Source: CAZUZS01 sp964624795
GTDB taxonomy: Bacteria; Calditrichota; Calditrichia; RBG-13-44-9
NCBI GenBank assembly: GCA_964624795.1
Contig: CAZUZS010000009.1
Coordinates: forward strand, 33,952 to 97,951
Direction: 5' to 3'
Length of the DNA stretch: 64,000 nt
The notes under the pieces: model-generated
Seen by the model: only the letters and a program-made list of their open reading frames with translations
What the model was told of the DNA's origin: nothing
Databases searched by the model: none
Made by a program: the position numbers and the translations under genes
Shown here: piece after piece, positions 59,901 through 64,000 of the stretch
How positions within the stretch are numbered: position 1 is the stretch's first letter
Layout: every line of letters begins with the position of its first letter

Positions 59901-60130
59901 AAGGGAAAAGGCAAAGAAATAGATGCAACGGCGTCAAGATTGCCAGGACCATAAGTGAAAATCGCGGTGGTATCGGTGACATCGATCCAATCGTATGTAG
60001 CCGTTGTACTGGAAGGTGTTTTGGTATCGGTCCACATATATCCATAAGTGTCTTTTCCGCCCTGATTGGCAAACACTCCGGAAATAAATAAAAATAATAT
60101 GCTAATTACGCGTAGTAACCGTTTCGTCAT
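41951..60130 (-). CDS. Giant secreted multidomain surface protein, 6059 residues
   Basis: One uninterrupted frame of 18.2 kb. The start at 60130 is supported by AGGAAG (60141-60136) and opens with a signal peptide. Residues 25-240 form a beta domain with ISLPFPFTFYGTSYSTIWVSS. Next come invasin/Big_1-like repeats (about 370-1950; VSYYDFLP, FTVTARDNYGN), then many CARDB-type adhesion repeats (about 2040-4340). A further region has a repeated P-x-G-A-x-D-x-x-V/L-S motif, four copies near 46760, 46330, 45070 and 43980. The last 100 residues are a FlgD-like domain (NHPNPFG, GLIWNGTNNAGN) used for type IX-type sorting. It is probably a filamentous surface adhesin. A small secreted protein gene precedes it by 22 bases and a PorV-like gene follows by 14. 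Confidence 0.9.
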   Translation of the reverse strand: MTKRLLRVISILFLFISGVFANQGGKDTYGYMWTDTKTPSSTTATYDWIDVTDTTAIFTYGPGNLDAVASISLPFPFTFYGTSYSTIWVSSNGFASFTDPAGSHPQNDSIPYVSGPATMLAAYWDDLDTHIPGNVYFRKVGESPNRQVVVEWHQFEQWPAAPSTGIITFEIVLYERTNLIKFQYHSLSTIPSDSTSGGSATIGVQSGNAGLLYSYNTQGAIAPSSAILFHPKHLGNLADAAISPASVAAGTNFQSLTYRIDNIDVAGDTSSLGKMDRLAIANPFAASTPIVTGIKINNYSAPIQNTTTAPARPGFATWNYDPGTDSIFVQTSPFDVKDSLVINFMQTMPSALGTGNYQSRYDARLDSTANQVSTDVGWSVQVLGSTVSYYDFLPNTDQNVSAGDTLTFTVTARDNYGNAVINSDDVVFTPVGATGATFPSGSTLNFGGSSAVIVTVKDTVAESFSLKAQKSGVSGVTGQSGLITVSPAAAFEIVKLTPDSSGVVGTTRTLRAQLLDQYGNGLSDSTLSFTILSGGGSLSSGTAVTNVSGIGEVEYILGTDIELSPGMVEVSFGALTAQTFSVTLSPAVVSYYDFLPITAQSMSAGDSLTFTVTARDNYGNGVVSNDSIIFTASGLSTAYFSPRSTLSFDGASTVTVAVKDTVADSFTIVGRKQGASGVTGQSGLITVNPAAAFEIVKLTPDSSGVVGTTRTLRAQLLDQYGNGLSDSTLSFTILSGGGSLSSGTAVTNVSGIGEVEYILGTDIELSPGMVEVSFGALTAQTFSVAVLPAAVSYYEFDPATTQSMSAGDSLTFTVTARDNYGNGVINSDDVIFSAVGSTSATFSPPPTVPFLNESTVTITVKDTIAGSFRVKAEKATNAFVTGQSGIITVNPTTNLSLVPVSALTNTGIVGHTVTITAELQDEFGNAIPDSSILFKRTSTGNGSFVSGGLDSVFSVTQSNGQASAAYRLSTSTGFGSDTIQVRFGALTSLDFSFVLKPDSISYYTIVDNSSITPYHHTAGESFNIVVNGFDVYNNAATTSSRQVTLNSTAPGVNITPPATKNLASGNAVFAAVVTKKQRNLTFRIADSFGKSAISAPFTIVAGALDSLNIMSGPDSSGISYSGSVFDYLTTDSTLSMYAAGFDVYGNYIADITSALWSTTGSLVPASTDLPASHFTFSPTISGRSGYIKVLSANPLIKGDSTGTITVQDGDTAYVLITTDSLGTNELTSRTMLAGDTVRLYASGYDGAGNFTGLVSADWSITPGSLGKFIHLPGEDSVATANRITFIGDQIGSGTIDIVFNLMSDISGLVTVKKGAAHHIVIRDQGNGGGSPYNAMAPVSITTDDAIELYAAHYDARNNYLGDQPVPWDTVSVAGGSLVGVPAGPASYITFSPQSTGTGKIRTVSATLINDTTTTITVTNGALASIVIEDSTGAAVLSDTVSAGASRRWFSAGYDRWGNLRGRTPSTWSIVGDNIGVLNPIHADSTIFGGRTVGTAFIRAISDTASKVDVTSDIRVVAGVPDSLFKIAETDAQNGVAGQSLALPIRVEVHDNYGNPVPGDSIGWLPKKGGSVSGAYSVTNSLGIAQIFWTLHNDLSPDTIAAYVKNSPTTPDTIYFTAYPQAQSSRFMNYVNLNDTLMTGRIGETLLPFQVRITDSLNNPANNADVSFVITQYPDGASGQSLTSYQTMTNPSGVAETRLVLGNKLGRYEVTSFSNASGSPLIFAGEAVIPDTAASIAIVAGNNQTGTVKQPLPIPVQVKLLDRFNNPLADSTLIFEPLNGGTVSAETVVTNSQGIAQTVWTPDSIAQTYYLLARLQNSLKIVSDTLQAVANPAAAQNLSIVSLRGIPANGVSAPPHGSVPFVVKVADLYGNPVPNRTVKSEVVQPSKAVLASGSSVSNSSGDILNSVEIDDTRDSTLIRTYIAGIDTVLIKIYRLSYVIGSLTPASAALGETFSFSVSISNPGPIQVQLDTSNQNSYITFSDGTHIYKAGLQTDRTAGIITPITFGPDVLDSMFLVASYEPDIVLRGAGTDSLMNGSFFTEANAFSVASIEIASVNVISPASGQVKRGDTLRVRMSINNQGSVPIRVDDSQTTPLVSRAGEPPLAAMFSKASIADSLVNPGTNTIDYWWTVPGDFALGEYVLDGKFQGEVVGSGSIISASGAISPSTFQVIQAARIHYVSGPLPSRVTSGDSAELSIQLSNAGQTNVVLTPASTFLTFDADTFYLKTSQTITAGNSQTLNFQKGPVISPARLSTRQIFVVLAGEEYGVPFTATVDTNAAVINIDNIPGNVVVRHLSITPSTASQDQDSLRVLFEVYNPGPLNAPVQVQNLSDIVLQGPQQFNYFIDNSSAPAFPVTIARGGSQQFDYFISIPSSYPPGTDSIFASLDYSDSNTGTVYNRAYPDSGAALQVLPRASLQIDTIFATPQVVSQGQSGVQISMVVTNTGEVAGTISAAALQFLNNHTINTTPLLPRTVSPAAPETLQYTITINSSAALGEDPIKGSLTYSDSLNGKSYDYPLTEKGSLLIQSFNQALVRINSVSVNELYVNQGHQGNILANVSITNSGQASISLQKLQLKFSPDTLGQSLVSTLPDVIGGNSTKNYTVNIQIPDSTVPGTIHLDAKIGYIDLNSSQSYSDSLAVVRDSLIIQEPAVINVHKLTVTPDTVSAGKTGLTLAFTARNTGQAGLNLTLSSLSGTGVNNLTRLSPVGLPAIINGGDSSSFVYRGNAASNIGSYPINFLLSGTDRNDGRPVGPDSSATPAVLTVRQPGALFIDSVVVAEPTVFIGQQDVAATVYIRNSGQMPVTIDNVILGFNPSLGFAQTLHSALGDTVAGGNSVAASFTFSLLSTAQTGTVTVGAQASGTEIDLQQSRNATAGVSALDTFEVIPGPQLRILSVSSDYDSVSLGQSGISVRVKLRNNGGVPAVVDTVALKFSQGTFANLVITPALSLPANSSPQVVTFNNVSVNPASQTGLATINARLSATVGGNVLKVQNADTSYSWRIVTKGSLQPVNYSPVAITRGNNVTFTAQIRNAGQANIYLLPDVTTLFIGGFGISITDTVSVPGGQQRAVVFPQSLINLPPGNYPVSLRMDQYQENGGYYSATLNFTGTLRVDSPVSLDTSAVTYPRIISQNMTLPIHYTLSNGGNSAPAHIDSITIASLGYTNANGYLLNGGGTHSDSLVPFIDTTYAGTLNNITVRFYWTDQNASTHASQALTLQPVTIHRQAKLAIRDINGPTAVYAGQNNIEVQVSIENTGETTAEIDAADLTHHIGPYVITPLQIPTRIRAGEQLPFVFRVDIDANTATGADFFGAVAAYHDSLNQLSQSVSADSLHSWSIYQEAGAEILSVTSPEVEVTQGQKNIPVTVRVRNGGGQPLRVDTLSLISRHAGDSNYRYYAQFVPPVTVNANETKLFEFLVDVRDVAQAGPDSLDARLAGIVNFGGNVIPLNVDSATTVQPWVIKQKPNLQVEGIQLAPERMSKGQDFATLSTQIRNSAGGAPMAAAVLDSVKILINGNPNDTANFDLQRQTNLPLTIQPGDQADVNFRIRPRTNAESGNYILQTLLYYHAPKVDSTMQVAGVVRDTVIVEEPAVFTFLSIVPNRDTTHWGKQNDSLSIVLRNDGEATARINNGSILIGGTGEPIQTVLLSPPLPTDLAGGSSMQFNYALNYPASPGFDALASYRAIVSGTDQNSGFSLQDTSSASGAAQVQILTPPKIGFVAGSLNPANLEVQSDITFRMVVRNTGSSRIVLIPDSTKFSVLSSPDQSTTLQSPAFIDAHDTTTLKFRPVSLSLQNGTYSTQLSLRGVVHGEAYSRDLIGQPLDVGAAITIPDVYFPALSGNRQVVLGDTAITIEMQVRNFTAQKLELNPDPAVTGLHIRNTTTNDLYDSTFSLRRVDTVTVLKELDQVTLQFKIDIPLLDVPVGGYKVQGRVQTSAPSVLSYQTVDSAASFRVISGAKLVYDSLLPNIGIAGQNRMFQTRIGNDALSAVQLNAANTVLTLSRGTDILATNLQANYVLPGKDSSGADIKYTTISFQEVPIPAGFQPGSYNLQLHLEGTLQTGDPFTNFDTTASGEFTLRDTTVILASSISGIPDFMSQGQSNIPATITIRNDGPSTGEVNSINLIFTNSLGQNVSSQWSVAGLDTLSQLQLRSQDSKDLPISLGITAQADTGRIFLKARVTYQDSVAPEKIFSRLSDTLKTVTVLRPGQIRIFATSVPVDSLPNFPNVNYGQRFPISVQLQNSGQEALKNIKVELLLNDIPQQSINRLTLGERSDTTIIFTAVAPPQSGTAIFRTRLDSAFSQLTGGAVQIAPALDDNAVVMVQSPANLQLSVEAKDTVSAGQTFDLSATVENIGQAAIDNSGRLRLVLPPSAGYNSADPDTQFFTQAANTVTWSILAPTTPSGPSGDIISVYYVQIPNDINIDSTASLVNQQASVTVHTVSAARIESIALDITHPQGAMDSTLSSGQQFTLRAKVAFTLGVADTGRRAQITLPPGFDLLNGSAQQDLVEDSAVWVIKVPDTVAGSALSGKSGKSGGNFLAPGNSPEGGNIPNELLSGVVENITVEASAFDEHSGDRIQSEPKTLPVTVQPRASLALQWEVAEPEGAIDLEVSTWQKFVIHTWIQNGGEAGTTGLNTVKISLPGGYYFRKYDHTQADSLLQVATDSLNYRSLEIFTDTVAHVQPERIRIALESAASDENTNAPAVIAGAIGTIQLKTVNRAALVLSLDSTQINVSQSETFAVTGLLQNTGTANIEPGDSVRVALRIDTSRLAFVNPADSLKWASLVNKQAPLSWSLVSKDLTGNAQCYATIDQDVEPAAYDENNYPDSLVHRVNSRANVQVNVATSGSISITNLEILNANTDTVSTGQLFTLRATVNLSGSVNATGRTAEIINLPAEFSIQGSTVLPLGPGSSETASWQIRAPDTLSQQILENLQKIASSGTKGIRTAGKSTNNRLSAPVEGGSGGYETDALIDFLESTLTVRARGIESNTGATLEDIEQKMVTVQPRSRIWLTAEINQPAGAGDHTVSTLQKFELEMTVHRDASSAPTTDSSEVQITLPDGFSFNQTTTERKDTVQIFENRTVVNSIYTSATAYPDRQTILAQIINAAIDINSGQPAFVDTGLVRFTDMRIVERANLHVNVLDYPDTLALNQPFEISAIVTNTGTAGVSPGNKIPVHLRYDASAFSLSQGDTLHSMRIGDTLRWNLQSSNSGGSHDFTISLPKILNDTLYYDENNYATVPVFKSDSTRTFGIRVLDLGNFSIQSFHFFSNVNDTSITVSTNQDSIPLEVKVNLNPLFTENRLATLTLPSGVTSTSNQQQLIPSDSSVTWYLKAPGTATQQDKVIRVITESTSPVNNLTLRDTAFVRLRAITRATLALSAEITEPAGARDDTVSYGQTFTYQATVRNTGQAGVTGAASLRLTPGSSLQLVNQDPVKPFVVDQPVTWTVRVDSNSQVNALMSRVRNLQAKQQHMQTPMEGMPVEGSAFAAGAGRIKQQINDLYDEIVNIVNASMLAVTYNQIPKDSLTNQTASTTVTQVQTPIVIQESALFRIAGIQTQPRISTGQLFTVQTEIEASSQVSERRSAVLRITGMQVPDSTKSFTGTSVSWQIQAPATIDGPTTIPLQVAVAATDANSGQALASDSSGNFVLERKAMLSLRLRIKGRPDTGGGHRLSFDQSFTVVAKIRNKGDAQLSGQGQLRLQLNPQDSIALASGETQVKSFTYPDSVSWDLRTPRQIISTGIGAQFVQVPNDVNTAQPAALDPDSSSATLSIATEVHRLVVIPLEFSQQENVIRQQGTEDVPLIGLVFDNRKVSEFVPTVTIDSLSLLVQQLDGSPVLNPSSLIDSVKIVNRAYLRNLQKVGSAPTVFAAYDVTSADGDEIPLEFTNHLNIIPGVKDSLVVLLNLSRQSPNQSFKLHVGSIRAFTGSHDNPVEIVDEQGNLFSSGGDVGGSYALTVISGDKDKIFGNHPNPFGMDEASTNFVFWMEKNGTAEIRIYTLLGGLVYSQQKSFTGGQLYDGHNNNGLIWNGTNNAGNRVLNGVYIAILNIRYSDGQSKSYKTKVAYIK
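57676..58945. repeat. Near-identical 606-base internal repeats in the giant gene
   Basis: Two copies of a 606-base unit (202 residues) lie in tandem, offset exactly 606 bases. The stretch 57783-57997 is identical by eye to 58389-58603 (215 bases), and high similarity continues to about 58095 and 58700. Parts of the unit recur a third time (57676-57730, 58282-58336 and 58888-58945), more diverged elsewhere. The pattern is a recent in-frame duplication or gene conversion. Confidence 0.85.
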
Positions 60131-60135
60131 AATTG

Positions 60136-60141
60136 CTTCCT
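60136..60141 (-). promoter_or_regulatory. Ribosome-binding site of the giant gene
   Basis: AGGAAG on the minus strand, 5 bases before the ATG at 60130. It rejects the in-frame start at 60229, which lies inside the preceding gene. Confidence 0.65.
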
Positions 60142-60152
60142 GTACTCTTTGA

Positions 60153-60647
60153 TTAACGGTTGGAAATAGAAGGTATGATGCCTGAAGCGAACACCTGGTC
60201 TGATACTTTATTGCCATCGGAGCCGGCAACGATTTCTTTAAAATTTACCTGGTTTTTAACCAGTGGTGTTTTCAAGATATTTCCAACACACTTTATGTGC
60301 AATTCATCGCTGCTTTTTAAAAGATTTTCTTCAAAAAACAACATGATGCCTTCAGGCACCTTCTGCCAGGCAACAACCGAATCCCTGACAGGTTCCGAAA
60401 AGCTGTTTTGAAGCCAGACCTGTTTTTTATTTATTTCGAGAGAAACCGGTATGAGTACGATTTCCTTTGGCATCTCCACAAGTATACCATTTGCAGGGGC
60501 AATATTCAAATTCAGCGTCAGATCGCATTCCCAATCGGAGGTCGTCTGCGGGATCGGATCTATCCGAACTCCAACCTCTGCCTGTTGGGCATAAATTCCC
60601 GTGATTAAAAACAAAATCATTATGAGACTTAATGATTTTAGATGCAT
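60153..60647 (-). CDS. Small secreted protein upstream of the giant gene, unknown function
   Basis: A 164-residue protein with a signal peptide (SLSLIMILFLITGIYAQ) and a beta-rich mature part (VGVRIDPIPQTTSDWECDLTL). It has two Cys (DWECDL and HIKCVG) that could pair. I do not recognise a family. Start support is the best in the window: GGAGGAG (60662-60656), 8 bases before the ATG. The gap to the giant gene is 22 bases, so it is the first gene of that operon and is probably co-expressed. A periplasmic or surface accessory to the giant protein is a guess. Confidence 0.75.
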   Translation of the reverse strand: MHLKSLSLIMILFLITGIYAQQAEVGVRIDPIPQTTSDWECDLTLNLNIAPANGILVEMPKEIVLIPVSLEINKKQVWLQNSFSEPVRDSVVAWQKVPEGIMLFFEENLLKSSDELHIKCVGNILKTPLVKNQVNFKEIVAGSDGNKVSDQVFASGIIPSISNR

Positions 60648-60655
60648 TTGAAATT

Positions 60656-60662
60656 CTCCTCC
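60656..60662 (-). promoter_or_regulatory. Strong ribosome-binding site at the head of the giant-protein operon
   Basis: GGAGGAG, 8 bases before the ATG at 60647, is an unusually strong site compared with most genes in this window, which have weak or no such motif. Confidence 0.75.
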
Positions 60663-60756
60663 ACGTAGTCCCGCTCAAAATATTTGAGAACCACAGGAAT
60701 GAGTGTGACACCTATCACAGTAACAAATTTCCTGTTGTATTATTTGCGCTAACTTC

Positions 60757-61908
60757 CTATTTGACAACAGCCTTAATGAGCGTCAAAAACTCCCGGCCAT
60801 CGTTTTCCACCAAACGCAAATTTTTACGGGCTTTGGTAAATTTGGGGTTTATTTTTGTAGCTTCTTTGAAATTATCCAAGCCTCTTAGAAAGTAATCCCT
60901 GCACAGCATTAAATGAATTAATGCCAGGTAATTCCACATATCCGGAAAATTCGGATTTGCACTCAACGTGCCCGATATTTTTTCGTCGAAATAGCGCAAA
61001 GTATCGTAATCCAATCGGTCGGGCAGATAGCGAAGCCAAAGATAGAATTCGTAACCGATGTTTTCCGGTGTCAATGTATTAAAGAATAGTTTATTCCGGT
61101 AATCATAAATGAGGGACTGGATTTTGCCATAATTCTTGGCAGCAAGTGCTTGTTGAACCTGTGAAACCAGAAGTTGGTCTTCCTCAGTGCCGATTTTTAT
61201 AATCCGTTCCAGCACCATGCCCAGGAAGTCGAGATTCTTTTGGACCTCCTCCAGTTTATTTTCCATTTTCAGCAGGTTCAACCTTTTTTGGATGGCGGAG
61301 ATCAAATTATAGAACGCTTCCTTATAATTTGGATTGAGTTTGATAGCTTGACGGAAATGGTTTAGGGCTGGAATATAACTTTTTTGTTCCATGGTAATCA
61401 AACCCAGCAAATTATAGAGGTCGGGATATTTTATATCCTCCCTCAGAACAGTTTCCAGGATCTGCATAGCATGTTGATAACGTTTCTGAAAAAAATAACA
61501 TCGGCCCAGCGTGATGTAGGAGCTGTAAAAATTCGGGTCTATATCGATGGCTTTCCGAAGATGCTTTTCAGATTTATCATATAGATGAAGCGATAAAAAT
61601 ATGGCGCCCAGACGGTGGTGCGAAATACTGTGTTGCTGGGAATCCAAAATTTCCGAAAGATCAAAAAGGGTTTCCAGCCCGGAAATTACACTGTGGTGGA
61701 ACTGGTCCACGATTCCGCGCATGCGCAGTTCCACGCCGCCCTCCGCGCTGTCATCACGCCGTTCGTATTTTGAATATTCCGAGAAGAGCAAGCGCCCCTG
61801 CTCGAAAACTTCGGTGCGGATATAACCGTCTTCAATATTTGTAGCCGTTTGAATATGAAACTGACGGCCTTTTACCGATATGTTTTGATTTAAACCGATG
61901 TCCGCCAT
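60757..61908 (-). CDS. Cytoplasmic TPR protein with N-terminal FHIQT-type domain
   Basis: A 383-residue protein without a signal peptide. The first 60 residues form a small beta domain (VKGRQFHIQTATNIEDGYIRTEVFEQGRLLFSE), seen at the head of other TPR proteins, where it may bind a partner. TPR units fill the rest, e.g. YDKSEKHLRKAIDIDPNFYSSY and YIPALNHFRQAIKLNPNYKEA. Function unknown, probably scaffolding. It stops 47 bases after the TATCAC region, 109 bases before the giant-protein operon on the same strand, so read-through is possible. Confidence 0.75.
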   Translation of the reverse strand: MADIGLNQNISVKGRQFHIQTATNIEDGYIRTEVFEQGRLLFSEYSKYERRDDSAEGGVELRMRGIVDQFHHSVISGLETLFDLSEILDSQQHSISHHRLGAIFLSLHLYDKSEKHLRKAIDIDPNFYSSYITLGRCYFFQKRYQHAMQILETVLREDIKYPDLYNLLGLITMEQKSYIPALNHFRQAIKLNPNYKEAFYNLISAIQKRLNLLKMENKLEEVQKNLDFLGMVLERIIKIGTEEDQLLVSQVQQALAAKNYGKIQSLIYDYRNKLFFNTLTPENIGYEFYLWLRYLPDRLDYDTLRYFDEKISGTLSANPNFPDMWNYLALIHLMLCRDYFLRGLDNFKEATKINPKFTKARKNLRLVENDGREFLTLIKAVVK

Positions 61909-62226
61909 AGGTTTTCAAATTTAGGCCAAATATCATAGATTATCAATATCATTTTAACTTAAATGCATATCAACAAAACCACCAAATATCTTTAAAACCA
62001 GCCTATTATCTTTTATAGATAGCTGGTTGGATCATAGAGTGGAAACAAAATATTTTTTCCCAAAGGAATGAGTCCCAACATGTGCTTTTTAAAGATTAAA
62101 AACCTGGAAATATTTGGGAGAGACAAAATGCTGACGAGTGAAATTCATTCAATTCAGGCAGTGATGGAGAGACAAAAGTATTCAAATGGGAATGAAAGCT
62201 CCCACTACCCTGTCACTTTGCAGTAT
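61909..62226. other. Intergenic region with a short hairpin
   Basis: About 320 AT-rich bases. AACCAGC (61996-62002) pairs with GCTGGTT (62022-62028) around a loop that itself pairs partly (CTAT/ATAG). It lacks a clear T run, so it is a weak candidate terminator for the upstream minus-strand gene. No ORF here is convincing. Confidence 0.35.
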
Positions 62227-63369
62227 TCAGTGGGCTGTCTTTGCAGCCTCTTTGGTAGCTGCATTCCGGATTTGCAGCGCTTTTTCAAGTTTGCCTCGCG
62301 CCCGCTTGCGAACATCTTTATCCAGGCTGAGATGCAGCGCTTCGTCGGAAAACCGCAGCGCTTCCGCTTGATTATTCCGCTGCAATTCGATTTCCGCCAT
62401 ACTCACCAGGCAATCCAACTCGTTGTAATGATTGTTGTCCGGCAATTTGCGGATGCTGTCCAACAGATCATTGTAATTCCGATAGCTCAGGTCAAATTCT
62501 CCGGCCTTAAAAGCAGCCGAAACCAGTGTCCATTTAAAGAAACGGCTATCCGGAAAAATCCGGCAATTTTCCTTTGCAATTTGCAGCGCTTCGACGTGCT
62601 GCCCGGCGTCCTGCAGAATCCAGCACAACTGATCTCTGCCGACCCAGTGCGCAAATGTCCCTTTTTCCACCGCCTCGCGCACCATAGCAATCCCCCCCTC
62701 CCGGTCGTCCGCAACAAACGGCAGCCAGTTGAGAAAATGGGTTTGGCGGCTTTTCCAATACTTGAAACTTCCCACGCCCAGGTAGGCATCATACAGAAGA
62801 CTGTCCAGGCGGATCGCCTTTTCCAGTCGGTTCACACCCCGAGTGGCATCGCGGTAAGCGCCAAACCATTTATTTTGTTTGACTTTCAGGTAGCTGCGGT
62901 ACAAAAATGCGCTGCCTTCATAAAAATAGATCCAGGCATCGGCTTTGCCACTCTTTTTTAATGAATCGGCACAACGAACCGTGCGATCCATCAGGACCAG
63001 AAATTCATCGGCGCGGCCCAGATCTTCGTGATCCAGCATTTGTGCCTGAAGAGTAGCCCCTTTATAAAAATATCCCATCGGATGATGCGGATAACGATCA
63101 ATGATACCATCGTAAATTGCTTGCGCTTCGGCAAAGCGGTTATTGATCGTAAGCTCTATTCCCCGACTGATCAGGCTCTTTACCGGCTCCTCACCGGGAT
63201 TTATCGCGGAAAGAGAACCAGCCAACAGCAGAAGGATCAGAATGATATGTAAAATTGTAGCAAATTTCAAGTCGTACACTGATTTGGTTTTCGATGTGAT
63301 TATGCCGTCAATCGATCCGTCCCGGACGGACGGCGTACCATGTATCCCGGGAAACAAACGTCTTTTCAA
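62227..63369 (-). CDS. Secreted or anchored TPR-like protein, unknown function
   Basis: Up to 380 residues. A hydrophobic segment at about 36-55 (ATILHIILILLLLAGSLSA) looks like a signal peptide, so the true start is probably later than the first possible TTG at 63369; a GTG at 63279 would place the signal at the N-terminus. The mature part is helical with TPR-like repeats (RFAEAQAIYDGIIDRYPHHPMGYFYKGATLQ, HVEALQIAKENCRIFPDSRFF). The family resembles FCB proteins of unknown function in which the repeats are irregular. It follows the M16 peptidase gene by 20 bases and may share its transcript. Confidence 0.7.
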   Translation of the reverse strand: MKRRLFPGIHGTPSVRDGSIDGIITSKTKSVYDLKFATILHIILILLLLAGSLSAINPGEEPVKSLISRGIELTINNRFAEAQAIYDGIIDRYPHHPMGYFYKGATLQAQMLDHEDLGRADEFLVLMDRTVRCADSLKKSGKADAWIYFYEGSAFLYRSYLKVKQNKWFGAYRDATRGVNRLEKAIRLDSLLYDAYLGVGSFKYWKSRQTHFLNWLPFVADDREGGIAMVREAVEKGTFAHWVGRDQLCWILQDAGQHVEALQIAKENCRIFPDSRFFKWTLVSAAFKAGEFDLSYRNYNDLLDSIRKLPDNNHYNELDCLVSMAEIELQRNNQAEALRFSDEALHLSLDKDVRKRARGKLEKALQIRNAATKEAAKTAH

Positions 63370-63389
63370 CGCAATCCCGGATGAATTTT

Positions 63390-64000
63390 TCAGGAGATTC
63401 TCCGGTCTTCAAGATCAAAGACCTGTACTTCGCCAAATCCGGTCAGTCCTTCTTTCAACGATTTTGCATCGCCTACAACTACAATTGCCATCTCGTCAGG
63501 AATAATATATTTCTGCGCAACGGCCCGGACATCCTGCGGTGTAACTGCTCCAATGGAGCTTAAATAGAAATCCCAGTATTCCAGGGGTAAACGGTACAAG
63601 CGCTGCTGCAGCGCCAGCGCGGCAATGGAAGCTGGTGTTTCATTCTGCAACGGGAAAACACCAATGAGATAACGGCTGGCTTTTCGCAGCTCCTCATCTG
63701 AAACCGCTTCGGTTTGAATCTTTTCGAATTGTTCAAAAAAGCCGGTTATAGCTTCGGTAAGAACCTCCGGCCGCACTTCGGCATTTGCAAGCCATGCCCC
63801 GGTATCCCGGTAGGCCTGCAATACGCTGTAGGCGCCGTAAGTGAATCCCTTTTCTTCCCGTAAATACAGAAACAGCCTGCCGCTGCCCCCACCGCCTAAT
63901 ATTTTGTTAGCGACCAACATTTTTTCATAGTCCGGATGATGGCGGTCAAAAAGCAGGTTTCCCAACAGGATGTTAACCTGTTCCGATCCCGGGCGATCCA
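63390..64000 (-). CDS. M16-family zinc peptidase, C-terminal part (cut by window edge)
   Basis: The frame is open to the right edge, so the N-terminal half with the HxxEH zinc site is missing and about 203 C-terminal residues are seen. The C-terminal M16 domain is clear: ILGGGGSGRLFLYLREEKGFTYGAYS carries the R/Y substrate-binding pair, then LLFDRHHPDYEKMLVAN and VRAVAQKYIIPDEMAIVVVGDA. It belongs to the insulinase/processing peptidase superfamily, usually periplasmic in such bacteria. A frame start TTG at 63965 is not a real start because the coding sequence continues upstream (SEQVNILLGN). Confidence 0.9.
   Translation of the reverse strand, partial: DRPGSEQVNILLGNLLFDRHHPDYEKMLVANKILGGGGSGRLFLYLREEKGFTYGAYSVLQAYRDTGAWLANAEVRPEVLTEAITGFFEQFEKIQTEAVSDEELRKASRYLIGVFPLQNETPASIAALALQQRLYRLPLEYWDFYLSSIGAVTPQDVRAVAQKYIIPDEMAIVVVGDAKSLKEGLTGFGEVQVFDLEDRRIS

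Overview
The window looks like chromosome from a Gram-negative bacterium of the FCB superphylum, perhaps the Calditrichota/KSB1 neighbourhood. The evidence is lipid A-Kdo and LPS-export genes, several Omp85-type barrels, secreted proteins ending in a FlgD-like/type IX-style C-terminal domain (NFPNPFNP and NHPNPFG motifs), a PorV/PorQ-type protein, and DUF4175 and DUF4159 proteins. No rRNA, tRNA, CRISPR array or insertion sequence was seen. The lineage is inferred from gene content only.

Layout. 1-8.8 kb: the start of an MsbA-like ABC exporter (cut by the window edge), a PAP2 phosphatase, a short REP-like repeat pair, a large HEMGH zinc peptidase, a secreted beta-helix protein, a sigma factor with a fused Cys-containing tail, and a 6-phosphofructokinase with pyrophosphate-type residues. 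8.9-17 kb: an envelope operon on the minus strand, kdsB-pyrG-(small CxxC protein)-kdsA-kdsC-kdsD-lptC-lptA-lptB. It makes CTP and CMP-Kdo and supplies the LPS export bridge. 17-22 kb: an Omp85/TamA-like barrel with a small partner, a two-domain VOC protein, an M48 lipoprotein peptidase and a membrane protein. 22-36 kb: a Fur regulator, an M23 peptidase, a YhaN/YhaO (SbcC/SbcD-like) pair, a patatin-Omp85 fusion, DUF4175 and DUF4159 proteins.

35.8-60.7 kb is the most unusual part. Six closely spaced minus-strand genes run in the order: small secreted protein, a 6059-residue surface protein (18.2 kb), a PorV-like protein with TPRs, a membrane protein joining an anti-sigma-type kinase domain to a PP2C phosphatase and a transposase-type helix-turn-helix region, a STAS protein ending in a copy of the same helix-turn-helix-like domain, and a DUF456 membrane protein. 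A long nested hairpin follows the last gene. This may be an undescribed partner-switching signalling module tied to the export or assembly of a giant surface protein. 60.7-64 kb: two TPR proteins and the end of an M16 peptidase. From 22 kb to the right edge every gene lies on the minus strand.
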